From the NCBI RefSeq assembly GCF_035195345.1, contig NZ_CP136574.1, positions 1,178,001 through 1,242,000 on the forward strand: 64,000 bases of DNA, in the 5' to 3' direction. Each line of letters starts with the position of its first letter. Position 1 is the stretch's first letter. The notes under the pieces were generated by a model. The model was not told the DNA's origin. It saw nothing but the letters and a program-made list of their open reading frames with translations, and searched no databases. Positions 49,773 to 58,180 of this stretch are shown here, piece by piece. The stretch is from Flavobacterium sp. (GTDB lineage: Bacteria > Bacteroidota > Bacteroidia > Flavobacteriales > Flavobacteriaceae). A program made the position numbers and the translations under genes.

Positions 49773-51751
49773 GATAATTCAATTATGATTGTTTGATTTT
49801 TATTAAAAGCTTGTCCTGATGTTAAAGATTGTTTTTTTACTCTTCCCATACCAATCACCTTCACTTTTAATCCTAAATTTTCTAATAATGCTAAAGCATC
49901 CATTCCGTCCATTCCTTTTACATTTGGAACAATTTTGGTTTCCTTTTCAACTTTTTTGTAATAGCTATTATAGCTATTCTCTTGTGAAACCAATTTTGCA
50001 TCAATATTTTTTACATGATTTGTAGAAGGAGAATCGGTAAATATTTTTTGAGCAATTCTTTTGAAAACAGGTCCAGCTACATCCCCTCCATAATATCCTG
50101 CTGCAACGTTAGGCTTATGAACAACTATGATGCATGAATATTTAGGCTCATTTGCTGGAAAATAGCCCACGAATGATGAAGCATAATACATTTTTGATTT
50201 GTCTTTATATCCCACTTGAGCGGTTCCTGTTTTTCCCGACATAGAGAAATCTTTAGAATAAAGTTTAGAACCTGTTCCTTTTTTTACTACATTTTCTAAA
50301 ATCGCTTTTACCTTATTCAGCGTTTCTTGTGTGCAGATTTTTGGATTAATTACTTCTGTATTGTACTTTTTAATGGTTTTATTCCATTCTTTTATTTCAC
50401 TAACAAAAATTGGTTTTACCATTACTCCATTATTAGCAACAGCATTATACAATGTTAATGTTTGTAGTGGAGTTACTGATAATCCATAACCAAATGCCAT
50501 CCAAGGCAAGGCAACACCTGACCAACGATTTGTACCTGGCTGAGGAATTATAGGCTTTCCTTCTCCTTTTATTGGTAATCCTAAGGGTTTATTTAAACCA
50601 TAGCTATTTATTCTATCCACAAATTGCTTTGGATTATTTTTATAATTATTATAAACCGATTGAACCAATACTGTATTTGATGAAACTTCAAACCCTTTAG
50701 CTAACGAAATTTTACCATAACCTCCAGGTTTAGAATCTTTTACTTTTCTACCAAAATATTCAATTACGCCCCCTTTAGAATCGTAAACTGTACTGGTATC
50801 TGCCTTTTTATCATCTAAAACTGCTATTAAATCAACCAATTTAAAGGTCGAGCCCGGTTCATGCGATTCGGTAATGGCATAATTTTGTGTTTCATAGTAT
50901 GAACCATCCTCGGCTCTTCCTAAATTTGAAATCGCTTTTATATGTCCAGTTTTTGTTTCCATTACAACCACACAACCGTGATCTGCAGTATAATATTCTA
51001 ATTGTTTTAATAATGCATGGTGCGCAATATCTTGAATATAAACATCTATAGTTGAAATAATATCATAGCCATCTTGCGGCTCTTTTTCGTTGATGTCGCT
51101 AATAGGTTTCCATTGATTTTTTGCAATTTTTTGCATCAAACGATGACCGTTTTTTCCATTCAGATAATTACGGAAAGCATATTCTAGTCCTTTTCCATCT
51201 TCGTTAGAACGCTCATAACCTATTGTTCTTTTTGCAATGAGTCCAATTGGATGTTCTCGCACAATTTTTGGTTTAATAATAAGACCGCCTTTGTTAGCAC
51301 CTTTATTAAACAACGGAAATGATTTCAAACGTACTTGCTCGGTATAACTTAATTTTTTAGCCAAAAAAACATAGCGGCTTTTATTAGCTCTAGCACGTTG
51401 TAATTTTGCTTGATAATGTCCGGAAGATTTTCCAAACATAACCGATAACGAATCGGAAAGCCCTTCTATATTTTCTTTAAAATTTTTATCTGAAGGCGCT
51501 ACCGCATCAAAATAAACGGTATACTCAGGAATTGATGTTGCCAATAAACTTCCATCTGAAGAATACACATTTCCTTTATTGGCTGGAATTGTGAAATTTT
51601 TAACCGTTCTTTCTTTGGCAAGTTGACGGTAGTATTTTCCTTCTACCCACTGAATATTGTTAAGTTTAATCAAAATAAATACAGCCATCATGAAAAACAC
51701 AACAGCTACAAAATACATGCGATACGATATTTTTTTATCTTCTATTGCCAT
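49769..51751 (-). CDS. ftsI: FtsI/PBP3-type transpeptidase with C-terminal PASTA domain
   Basis: Septal peptidoglycan D,D-transpeptidase. It has an N-terminal membrane anchor (about residues 10-28) and a dimerisation domain. The transpeptidase domain carries the active-site serine motif STFK (HEPGSTFKLVDL, about 300), SSN (FEVSSNTVLVQ) and KTG (SGKTGTAQVGY). A single PASTA domain (VPNVKGMDGMDALALLENLGLKV) ends the 660-aa protein, a feature shared with Gram-positive PBPs but also usual in Bacteroidetes. It overlaps ftsL by 10 bp and murE by 4 bp. Confidence 0.97.
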   Translation of the reverse strand: MAIEDKKISYRMYFVAVVFFMMAVFILIKLNNIQWVEGKYYRQLAKERTVKNFTIPANKGNVYSSDGSLLATSIPEYTVYFDAVAPSDKNFKENIEGLSDSLSVMFGKSSGHYQAKLQRARANKSRYVFLAKKLSYTEQVRLKSFPLFNKGANKGGLIIKPKIVREHPIGLIAKRTIGYERSNEDGKGLEYAFRNYLNGKNGHRLMQKIAKNQWKPISDINEKEPQDGYDIISTIDVYIQDIAHHALLKQLEYYTADHGCVVVMETKTGHIKAISNLGRAEDGSYYETQNYAITESHEPGSTFKLVDLIAVLDDKKADTSTVYDSKGGVIEYFGRKVKDSKPGGYGKISLAKGFEVSSNTVLVQSVYNNYKNNPKQFVDRINSYGLNKPLGLPIKGEGKPIIPQPGTNRWSGVALPWMAFGYGLSVTPLQTLTLYNAVANNGVMVKPIFVSEIKEWNKTIKKYNTEVINPKICTQETLNKVKAILENVVKKGTGSKLYSKDFSMSGKTGTAQVGYKDKSKMYYASSFVGYFPANEPKYSCIIVVHKPNVAAGYYGGDVAGPVFKRIAQKIFTDSPSTNHVKNIDAKLVSQENSYNSYYKKVEKETKIVPNVKGMDGMDALALLENLGLKVKVIGMGRVKKQSLTSGQAFNKNQTIIIELS

Positions 51752-52098
51752 ATTTTTAATTTATCCCAAAAACCTTTTTTACTTTCTTTATCTTCAACTA
51801 CAATTTTAACAGGCGGAACTTCAGAAGGCAAAATATTACGCACTTCCATTTTTTTTGCCACAGTAGATTCCATTTTTAATTTCATCAACTCAGAACGACG
51901 ATCTACAAATTCAGAACGCAATTCTTTTACTTGATTATTTAATTCGGTAATTCTATAATTTTTAGCATCGTATTGATGATTATTAGCAATTGCAAACATT
52001 CCTAAAATCACTAAAAAAACAATAAATTTCCAGTTCTTAAGAGCGTCATCACTAATAAGAAACTTAGCTTTTAACAAACTGTAAATTCCGTCTTTCAT
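51742..52098 (-). CDS. ftsL: FtsL-like small division protein
   Basis: A 118-aa bitopic protein with one transmembrane helix (about residues 23-41, WKFIVFLVILGMFAIANNH) followed by a heptad-rich periplasmic coiled coil (YRITELNNQVKELRSEFVDRRSELMKLKMES). Such proteins couple FtsQ, FtsB and FtsI/W in the divisome. Sequence similarity across FtsL is weak; the call rests on topology and position between rsmH and ftsI. It overlaps ftsI by 10 bp. Confidence 0.88.
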   Translation of the reverse strand: MKDGIYSLLKAKFLISDDALKNWKFIVFLVILGMFAIANNHQYDAKNYRITELNNQVKELRSEFVDRRSELMKLKMESTVAKKMEVRNILPSEVPPVKIVVEDKESKKGFWDKLKIWQ

Positions 52099-52102
52099 AG
52101 TA

Positions 52103-53011
52103 TTATATCTTTTCTGATACTCTTAATTTTGCACTTCTTGCTCTATTATTGATTGCAATTTCTTCTTCAGATGGTACGATTAGTTTTTCGATGGTTTTAA
52201 AAGGAACTTCGAAATTTCCAAAGAAATCGCGTTCTGGTTCACCTTCAAACATGCCATTTTTCACAAATCTTTTCACCAATCTATCTTCTAAAGAATGATA
52301 AGAAATCACACTCAATCTTCCACCAGGTTTTAAAATTTCTAACGACTGTTCCAAAAATTCTTTCAACACTTCCATTTCCTGATTCACTTCAATACGAATC
52401 GCTTGATAGATTTGTGCTAAAATTTTATTGCTTTTATGTCCTGGTAAAAACTTAGCCAACACTTGCTTAAGTTGCTCAGAATTCTTTATTTCTTTGTCTT
52501 TTCGAGCAGTTACAATTACGTTTGCCATAGCTCTGGCGTTTTTTAACTCACCATAATTAAACAAAACACGAGAAATTTCTTGCTCATCATATTCGTTTAC
52601 CACATGGTACGCACTGATATCGCCTTTTTGATTCATTCGCATATCTAATTCGGCATCAAATCGGGTTGAAAAACCTCTTTCAGCCACATCAAATTGGTGT
52701 GATGAAACACCTAAATCAGCTAAAATCCCATCTACTTGCTTGATTCCGTGGAAACGTAAAAATCGTTTTATGAATCTAAAATTTTCATTAATTAAAGTAA
52801 ATCGTTCATCGTCAATTGCATTTTTCAACGCATCTAAATCTTGGTCAAAAGCGAATAGTTTTCCGTTTTCTCCCAAACGACTCATAATTTCTCTCGAATG
52901 TCCACCACCACCAAAGGTAACATCCACATACACTCCATCAGGACGAATATTCAATCCATCAACTGTTTCTTTTAACAATACTGGATTATGATATTCCATC
53001 TTCGTCGTCAT
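52103..53011 (-). CDS. rsmH: 16S rRNA m4C1402 methyltransferase RsmH (MraW)
   Basis: SAM-dependent N4-methyltransferase acting on C1402 of 16S rRNA. The opening YHNPVLLKETVDGL, SAM motif VYVDVTFGGGGHSREIMSRL (residues 27-46), ILADLGVSSHQFD and VISYHSLEDRLVKRF are diagnostic. Length is 302 aa. Its start overlaps the mraZ stop by 26 bp, the usual tight link at the head of the dcw cluster. Confidence 0.98.
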   Translation of the reverse strand: MTTKMEYHNPVLLKETVDGLNIRPDGVYVDVTFGGGGHSREIMSRLGENGKLFAFDQDLDALKNAIDDERFTLINENFRFIKRFLRFHGIKQVDGILADLGVSSHQFDVAERGFSTRFDAELDMRMNQKGDISAYHVVNEYDEQEISRVLFNYGELKNARAMANVIVTARKDKEIKNSEQLKQVLAKFLPGHKSNKILAQIYQAIRIEVNQEMEVLKEFLEQSLEILKPGGRLSVISYHSLEDRLVKRFVKNGMFEGEPERDFFGNFEVPFKTIEKLIVPSEEEIAINNRARSAKLRVSEKI

Positions 53012-53456
53012 TTAAATTACCCATTACTTCTTCTGCCAAATCTGCGAAATCATCTGTAGCATTTTCAATCGCGTTTTCGTATTTATCTTTATCCCAAATT
53101 TCGATAATATTGATAGCTGAATTCAACACAATATCTTTATCAATTTGAGCAAAAATTACTAAATCTTTTGGAATCAAAAGCCTTCCTGTTACATCAATCT
53201 CTACCATTTTAACTCCTGCCGTAAATCTTCTAATAAAATCGTCGTTCTTTTTAACAAAACGATTTAATTTATTGATTTTCAACATCATTTTATTCCATTC
53301 GCTCATCGGAAACAACTCCAAACAAGGTTGAAAAACCGAACGTTTCAAAACGAAACCATCCTCTAAAGAACCTAATTGTTTCTTTAGCGACGCAGGTAGC
53401 ATCAGCCTTCCTTTGGCATCCACTTTACACTCGTATGTTCCGATTAATGTTTTCAA
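52986..53456 (-). CDS. mraZ: MraZ, transcriptional regulator of the dcw cluster
   Basis: Ring-forming SpoVT/AbrB-like DNA-binding protein that represses its own operon in other bacteria. Two AbrB-like repeats are visible: GTYECKVDAKGRLMLPASLKKQL (residues 6-28) and VEIDVTGRLLIPKDLVIFA (about 86-104). Length is 156 aa. The start is TTG at 53456, since no in-frame ATG lies near the conserved MKTLIGTYE opening. A promoter overlaid by three 10-bp-spaced repeats lies directly upstream, fitting autoregulation. Confidence 0.96.
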   Translation of the reverse strand: MKTLIGTYECKVDAKGRLMLPASLKKQLGSLEDGFVLKRSVFQPCLELFPMSEWNKMMLKINKLNRFVKKNDDFIRRFTAGVKMVEIDVTGRLLIPKDLVIFAQIDKDIVLNSAINIIEIWDKDKYENAIENATDDFADLAEEVMGNLNDDEDGIS

Positions 53457-53481
53457 TTTTTTATTTCAATTAGAATAAGTA

Positions 53482-53516
53482 CAAATTTAGAAAAATTTTA
53501 CCACTTTTTACCACAA
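53482..53516 (-). promoter_or_regulatory. mraZ promoter (TTG, 24 bp, TAAATTTG)
   Basis: On the minus strand TTTG (with TTG at 53516-53514) and TAAATTTG (53489-53482) match the -33 and -7 elements, spaced slightly wide. The TTG start of mraZ is 25 bases downstream. The MraZ repeats overlap the interval. Confidence 0.65.
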
Positions 53517-53524
53517 ATTACCAC
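53498..53524 (-). promoter_or_regulatory. Probable MraZ box: three GTGGTAA repeats at 10-bp period
   Basis: On the plus strand TTACCAC occurs at 53498-53504, 53508-53514 and 53518-53524, an exact 10-bp period. A fourth copy lies at 53559-53565, 41 bp away. MraZ boxes elsewhere are tandem TGGG- or AAAGTG-type repeats with one helical turn spacing. The first repeats cover the promoter. Confidence 0.8.
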
Positions 53525-53749
53525 TTTGTTAATAAGTTTTTATATTTTAAAAACTGCTTTACCACTTTTAACAAAAGAATATTTGCAAAATCAAGAAATA
53601 CGAAGATTTGCAGACATAAAAACGATTCATACAATTCTAAATATTGAAAGCAAAAAACATTCAAAATTGTTGATAACTAACATTTTATGAAAACCAAAAG
53701 CGTAAAAATATCGCTATTAAATTTTTCTTTACTTTCTTTAATAAAATAG
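53525..53749. other. Intergenic DNA between mraZ and the hydrolase gene
   Basis: The gap from 53457 to 53791 exceeds 300 bases. The left end holds the mraZ promoter and MraZ box, and the right end holds the hydrolase promoter. Between them I see only AT-rich sequence with one further TTACCAC at 53559-53565, and no ORF, RNA gene or hairpin of note. Confidence 0.6.
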
Positions 53750-53757
53750 TATATTTG
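53750..53757 (+). promoter_or_regulatory. -7 element TATATTTG of the alpha/beta hydrolase gene
   Basis: Exact TAnnTTTG match, 34 bases before the ATG at 53792. Confidence 0.5.
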
Positions 53758-53791
53758 TCAATCATTAGAACTAATACCTTAAGTGGAATTT

Positions 53792-54547
53792 ATGTTAAGA
53801 AAAGAAAAAAAATACACCTATTTTGAAGCTGGCGAAGGAACCCCAATAATCATTCTTCATGGTTTAATGGGCGGTCTAAGTAATTTTGATGGTGTGGCAA
53901 ATTTTTTCCCTCCTAAAGGATACAAAGTGGTGATTCCAGAATTACCAATTTACACGCAAAATATTTTAAAAACCAACGTTAAAGCCTTTTCAAAATTTGT
54001 TAAAGACTTTGTAGTTCATAAAGGATTTGACCAAGTAATTCTTGTAGGAAATTCATTGGGTGGACACATTGGATTGTATTTTACAAAAATGCACCCTGAA
54101 CTTGTTAAGGCATTGGTGATTACTGGAAGTTCAGGATTATATGAAAGCGGAATGGGTGAAAGTTACCCAAAACGTGGTGATTATGAATACATCAAAAAGA
54201 AAGCAGAGGACGTTTTTTACAATCCAGAAATAGCAACAAAAGAAATTGTTGATGAAGTTTTTGCAACGGTTAACGATAGAATCAAACTGATTAAAACCTT
54301 AACAATTGCGAAAAGTGCTATTCGTCATAACATGGCAAAAGATTTACCAAAAATGACTACCCCAACGTGTATTATTTGGGGAAGAAATGACAAAGTAACT
54401 CCGCCAAATGTTGCCGAAGAGTTTGATAAATTATTACCCAATTCAGAGCTATTTTGGATTGATAAATGTGGGCATGCTGCTATGATGGAGCATCCAGAAG
54501 CATTCAATCAAATTTTGTTTGATTGGTTACAAAAGAAGAATTTATAA
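53792..54547 (+). CDS. Alpha/beta-fold hydrolase
   Basis: A 251-aa cytoplasmic hydrolase. The oxyanion-hole motif ILHGLMGG, the nucleophile elbow GNSLGG (Ser), the acid region IIWGRNDKVTPP and the catalytic His in DKCGHAAMMEHPEAF make a complete triad. The substrate is unknown; esterase or C-C hydrolase are equally possible. I use ATG 53792 (MLRKEKKYTYF) instead of GTG 53783, as it opens directly at the family start. It is 36 bp upstream of engB with a short hairpin between. Confidence 0.9.
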   Translation: MLRKEKKYTYFEAGEGTPIIILHGLMGGLSNFDGVANFFPPKGYKVVIPELPIYTQNILKTNVKAFSKFVKDFVVHKGFDQVILVGNSLGGHIGLYFTKMHPELVKALVITGSSGLYESGMGESYPKRGDYEYIKKKAEDVFYNPEIATKEIVDEVFATVNDRIKLIKTLTIAKSAIRHNMAKDLPKMTTPTCIIWGRNDKVTPPNVAEEFDKLLPNSELFWIDKCGHAAMMEHPEAFNQILFDWLQKKNL

Positions 54548-54550
54548 TAG

Positions 54551-54575
54551 TTCCCCTTTTTGGGGAATTTTATTT
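54551..54575 (+). terminator. Short hairpin between the hydrolase gene and engB
   Basis: TTCCCC (54551-54556) pairs with GGGGAA (54562-54567) over a T5 loop, followed by a T-rich run. It may be a weak terminator or attenuator before engB. Confidence 0.55.
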
Positions 54576-54583
54576 TATAGTCT

Positions 54584-55204
54584 ATGAAAATTAATACTGC
54601 CGAGTTCGTAATTAGTAATTCAGAAGTTGACAAATGTCCGAAAGATCGGTTACCTGAATACGCTTTTATTGGTCGTTCTAACGTGGGAAAATCATCTTTG
54701 ATTAACATGTTAACGAACCATAAAAATTTGGCAAAAACATCATCTAAACCTGGAAAAACTCAGTTAATTAATCACTTTAAAATTAACAATAACTGGTTTT
54801 TAGTGGATTTACCTGGTTATGGATATGCAAGAGTTTCTAAAAAAGCAAAAGCCGTTTTCCAACAATTTATCATGGATTATTTTGAGCAAAGAGAACAATT
54901 AGTTTGTGCCTTTGTTTTGATTGACATACGATTAGAAGCTCAAAAAATTGATTTGGAATTTATGGAGTATTTAGGTGAAAGTGAAATTCCGTTTGCGATA
55001 ATTTTCACCAAATCTGATAAATTAGGAAAAAACAAAGTCAACAATCACGTAGAGGCTTATAAGAAACAATTATTAGCTGGCGATTGGGCTGAAATGCCTC
55101 CTTTTTTTGTGACTTCCTCTTTAGAAGCTATTGGCAGAGAAGGAATTTTACAATACATCGATCAAATTAATGATGATATTTTTAAGAATGAAGGTTTCAT
55201 TTAA
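54584..55204 (+). CDS. engB: Ribosome biogenesis GTP-binding protein EngB (YihA/YsxC)
   Basis: Essential GTPase of 50S subunit assembly. G1 is IGRSNVGKSSLINML (residues 29-43), G3 is VDLPGYGYARVSK, and G4 is TKSDKLGKNK. Length is 206 aa, typical. It ends at a terminator shared with the convergent gldC gene. Confidence 0.98.
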   Translation: MKINTAEFVISNSEVDKCPKDRLPEYAFIGRSNVGKSSLINMLTNHKNLAKTSSKPGKTQLINHFKINNNWFLVDLPGYGYARVSKKAKAVFQQFIMDYFEQREQLVCAFVLIDIRLEAQKIDLEFMEYLGESEIPFAIIFTKSDKLGKNKVNNHVEAYKKQLLAGDWAEMPPFFVTSSLEAIGREGILQYIDQINDDIFKNEGFI

Positions 55205-55229
55205 ACAATAAAAATAAACGATTCAAACA

Positions 55230-55262
55230 AAAACGCCACTAACTATTAATTAGTGGCGTTTT
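55230..55262. terminator. Bidirectional terminator between engB and gldC
   Basis: AAAACGCCACTAA (55230-55242) pairs perfectly with TTAGTGGCGTTTT (55250-55262) over a 7-base loop, with T runs on both strands. Confidence 0.9.
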
Positions 55263-55265
55263 TGT

Positions 55266-55592
55266 TTATGCTTTTAACTCCATTTTTTCTGCAAAATAAT
55301 CACAAAAATCGCGCATAGTATCCGACATTTTTTCATCGGCAGTAGCGCGTTGAAAAGTATCAGCCATTGCTACTAAAGTTTGATGAAAAAATTGTTTCAT
55401 TTCATCAACCGGCATGTCTTTTGTCCATAAATCAATACGTAGGGTTTCTTTGGCTTTACTATCCCAAACCGACAACAACAATGCTTTGGCTTCTTCTTGC
55501 TCAATTCCGCCATCTTGTGCCGTCCATAATAACTTATCAGGAACATTATTCTCGTCTAAACCTACGGTGATTTTTATATCTGATGTTTTCAT
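55266..55592 (-). CDS. gldC: GldC, gliding motility protein
   Basis: Small cytoplasmic protein of 108 aa that increases gliding when present with GldB in Flavobacterium johnsoniae. The sequence SDIKITVGLDENNVPDKLLWTAQDGGIEQEEAKALLLSVWD is characteristic. Loss gives only a partial defect in that species, so it is accessory. It follows gldB after 5 bp, the same pair order as in F. johnsoniae. Confidence 0.95.
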   Translation of the reverse strand: MKTSDIKITVGLDENNVPDKLLWTAQDGGIEQEEAKALLLSVWDSKAKETLRIDLWTKDMPVDEMKQFFHQTLVAMADTFQRATADEKMSDTMRDFCDYFAEKMELKA

Positions 55593-55597
55593 TTTAA

Positions 55598-56560
55598 TTA
55601 AGGCTTTTTTGGTTTGTATTTTGAATTTTCGAAAATGGTTTTTGCATCCATTGTTAACAATTGCTCTAAAGTAACATCGTCATTATTTTCCATGTAACTT
55701 CTAACAATTTGCCAACCTAACCATTGCCCTACTCGTCCAGGAGTTTGGTTGTCTATCTCTAAATAAAATTTCGTAAACGGAGCTGGTTTAATAAAACGCA
55801 ATTCATTCTTTGGATTTGAATCATATAACAATTTATTCTCCACTAAATTACTCCACATATAATATTCATTTGCTTGGCAAAATTGCAATTTCGTTTCGGT
55901 ATAACCAATTTTTACAGCATCAGAATAAAAAGGAATTAATTTGTCTTTTACATATAATTCTTTTCCATAATAAATCATTGCAGCAATTAAAGTTCTATCG
56001 GTTGGAGGAGCAATTTTACCATAACAAAAAGTTGATACCAAATTAGGTAAAATTTGATTTTCTTCTAATTCCATTTTTTTGTATTCTGGAAAATCCACAT
56101 AAAAACGATGATCTTTTCCTAAATAACAATCTAAAGAAACCAAAGCCAAAGTATCTACATAAAAAGCTTTCGCTTCAGTATCAACCTCACTAATCAAGGT
56201 AATCACTCGAGGTGTTTTATACTTTGGAAAATAGTACTGCACATAGGCAAACAATTTCTCCATATCGTTTTCAATTGGACCCAATGTTGGGTATTTCATT
56301 TGTACTTCTTTATACAATTCCTTTAACAATGGATTTTTAAGCTTGTTTACCCAAATAGAATCTGGATTTCCTTCTGGAAAAAAGAAAGGATATTGCGCTT
56401 TAATTCCTTGTAAATCTTCTGGTTTTGATTCATAAAAAATTTTGTCAAAACGTTCCACTTTAAATTCGATTGGAATTTTAGCAACAGCTTCATCTACTTG
56501 ACTATCTTCTTTACATGAAAATAAAGTTATTAAAACAAGAACAAATAATAATTGTTTCAT
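55598..56560 (-). CDS. gldB: GldB, gliding motility lipoprotein
   Basis: Lipoprotein required for gliding in F. johnsoniae. The signal peptide ends in LITLFSCKED with the lipid-anchored Cys at about residue 16. The body (VERFDKIFYESKPEDLQGIKAQYPFFFPEG, LDCYLGKDHRFYVDFPEYKKMELEENQILP, TPGRVGQWLGWQIVRSYMENN) matches the family. Length is 320 aa. It is divergent from nadE and has a TATATTTG element at 56603-56610. Confidence 0.95.
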   Translation of the reverse strand: MKQLLFVLVLITLFSCKEDSQVDEAVAKIPIEFKVERFDKIFYESKPEDLQGIKAQYPFFFPEGNPDSIWVNKLKNPLLKELYKEVQMKYPTLGPIENDMEKLFAYVQYYFPKYKTPRVITLISEVDTEAKAFYVDTLALVSLDCYLGKDHRFYVDFPEYKKMELEENQILPNLVSTFCYGKIAPPTDRTLIAAMIYYGKELYVKDKLIPFYSDAVKIGYTETKLQFCQANEYYMWSNLVENKLLYDSNPKNELRFIKPAPFTKFYLEIDNQTPGRVGQWLGWQIVRSYMENNDDVTLEQLLTMDAKTIFENSKYKPKKP

Positions 56561-56602
56561 ATAGCGTATTTTTTATATTTTTATCAAAACTAATTTGGTT
56601 TG

Positions 56603-56610
56603 CAAATATA
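56603..56610 (-). promoter_or_regulatory. gldB -7 element TATATTTG
   Basis: Exact TAnnTTTG match on the minus strand, 42 bases before the gldB start. Confidence 0.55.
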
Positions 56611-56641
56611 CAGTTATCGACTAATAAATTTTCATAAAAAA

Positions 56642-57460
56642 ATGACAAATTCCAATACTTTTCAAGCAGAAAAAATCAATCAACATATTGTAAAATGGTT
56701 ACTCGATTATGCTACTAACGCAAAAGTGAAGGGTTTTGTTGTGGGAATCTCCGGCGGAATTGACAGTGCTTTAACCTCAACATTGTGCGCGCAAACAGGT
56801 CTAACTACCTTGTGCATTGAAATGCCTATACATCAAGCAGAAAGTCATGTAAATAGAGCCAACGAACACATTGATCAATTAAAAAACCGTTTTCCGAATG
56901 TTTTTAACGAAAGAGCCGATTTAACTCCGGTTTTTGAAACGTTTAAAGCACAAGTTTCTACTTCAGAAAACGAAGCACTCTTAAACCTTTCTTTAGCAAA
57001 TACCAGAGCGAGATTACGCATGACTACATTGTATTATTTTGCAGGAATTCATGGCTTGTTAGTTGCTGGAACTGGAAATAAAGTAGAAGATTTTGGCGTA
57101 GGCTTTTTTACTAAATATGGCGATGGCGGTGTTGATATTAGTCCGATAGCAGATTTAGTAAAAAGTGAAGTCCGTTTATTAGCCGAATTTTTAGAAGTTC
57201 CAAGCAGCATTTTAAAAGCCAAACCCACTGATGGCTTATTTGGTGATGATAGAAGTGATGAAGATCAAATTGGCGCAAACTATGATGAATTAGAATGGGC
57301 TATGACACAAATGGAAAACGGAAAAACTGTTGCCGATTTTTCAGGAAGAGAAGCCGTTGTTTTTTCAATTTTCAAAAGACTTAATTTTATCAATCAACAC
57401 AAAATGAATCCGATACCCGTTTGTGAAATTTCAAAAAAAACAAAATATTTATCTAATTAA
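56642..57460 (+). CDS. nadE: NH3-dependent NAD+ synthetase
   Basis: Amidates nicotinate adenine dinucleotide to NAD+. The ATP-pyrophosphatase loop GFVVGISGGIDSALTSTLC (SGGIDS, about residues 33-42) and GTGNKVEDFGVGFFTKYGDGGVDISPIADLVKSEVRLLA are diagnostic. No glutaminase domain is present, so ammonia is the donor. I use ATG 56642 (272 aa), which gives the family length; a TTG 42 bases upstream lies in the gldB promoter region. Confidence 0.96.
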   Translation: MTNSNTFQAEKINQHIVKWLLDYATNAKVKGFVVGISGGIDSALTSTLCAQTGLTTLCIEMPIHQAESHVNRANEHIDQLKNRFPNVFNERADLTPVFETFKAQVSTSENEALLNLSLANTRARLRMTTLYYFAGIHGLLVAGTGNKVEDFGVGFFTKYGDGGVDISPIADLVKSEVRLLAEFLEVPSSILKAKPTDGLFGDDRSDEDQIGANYDELEWAMTQMENGKTVADFSGREAVVFSIFKRLNFINQHKMNPIPVCEISKKTKYLSN

Positions 57461-57492
57461 TTGACAAATATTTACTTTTTTTCGTAACTTTG
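57460..57492 (+). promoter_or_regulatory. Promoter of the LuxR-type regulator (TTG, 22 bp, TAACTTTG)
   Basis: TTG at 57460-57462 and TAACTTTG at 57485-57492 match both elements with 22 bp between. The ATG is 34 bases downstream. Confidence 0.65.
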
Positions 57493-57526
57493 AGTATATG
57501 TTATAAGTAAAGTAATTTTAAAAATT

Positions 57527-58156
57527 ATGATTAAATTATGTGTCGCAGATAGTTTTCCAGTCGTAACTGAAGGATTACAATCATATTTCCAAGGTAACTC
57601 AAAAGCTGAAATTGTAGGGACTGCTAAAAACTTAGAATCACTTCTTGTGTTTTTAGATAGCAGAAGATGTGATATTTTACTTCTTGACGTAGAATTTGAT
57701 GGCTTATCAAGTATTAGAGATATAAAAAGTTTACTCAAAGACTTTACAGCCACTAAAATTATTCTTTTCACAAACGTTTCTGAACAAATGTATGCGCCAA
57801 CCGCTATTAAAGCAGGTGTTTCTGCATATGTTTCTAAAAAATCAAACTTAAAAGAACTAGAAGCTACTATTTTAAAAGTGGCTGAAGGTAAAGTTGTTTT
57901 TAGTGACACTGTTAAGAAAAGCATTGAAATGCTTAGTAAAGGAAAAAAATCTGAACGCTTATTTAAAAAATTATCTACTAGAGAAATTGAAGTGCTTCGT
58001 TACTTAAATGATGGTAAAAAAAATAAAGAAGTAGCACAAATTCTTGGGTTAGATGAAAAAACAATTAGCACCTATAAACTACGTTTATTAGCGAAGCTTA
58101 ATGTTACCAATTTAGTAGATTTATTGAAAAAAGCGAAAGATTTGGATGTGATTTAA
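57527..58156 (+). CDS. LuxR/NarL-family response regulator
   Basis: A 209-aa DNA-binding regulator. Residues 1-120 form a receiver domain with the likely phospho-acceptor Asp in ILLLDVEFDG. The usual N-terminal acidic pair is reduced to VADSFPV, so phosphorylation may be altered. Residues about 145-205 are the LuxR helix-turn-helix (LSTREIEVLRYLNDGKKNKEVAQILGLDEKTISTYKLRLLAKL). No sensor kinase is adjacent. The 3' end of the gene forms the left half of its own terminator. Confidence 0.9.
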   Translation: MIKLCVADSFPVVTEGLQSYFQGNSKAEIVGTAKNLESLLVFLDSRRCDILLLDVEFDGLSSIRDIKSLLKDFTATKIILFTNVSEQMYAPTAIKAGVSAYVSKKSNLKELEATILKVAEGKVVFSDTVKKSIEMLSKGKKSERLFKKLSTREIEVLRYLNDGKKNKEVAQILGLDEKTISTYKLRLLAKLNVTNLVDLLKKAKDLDVI

Positions 58157-58180
58157 AAACATCCAAATCTTTTATTTTTT
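58136..58180. terminator. Terminator between the LuxR regulator and dnaG
   Basis: AAAGATTTGGATGT (58136-58149) pairs with ACATCCAAATCTTT (58159-58172) and is followed by a T-rich run. The left arm lies within the regulator's last codons. Confidence 0.8.
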
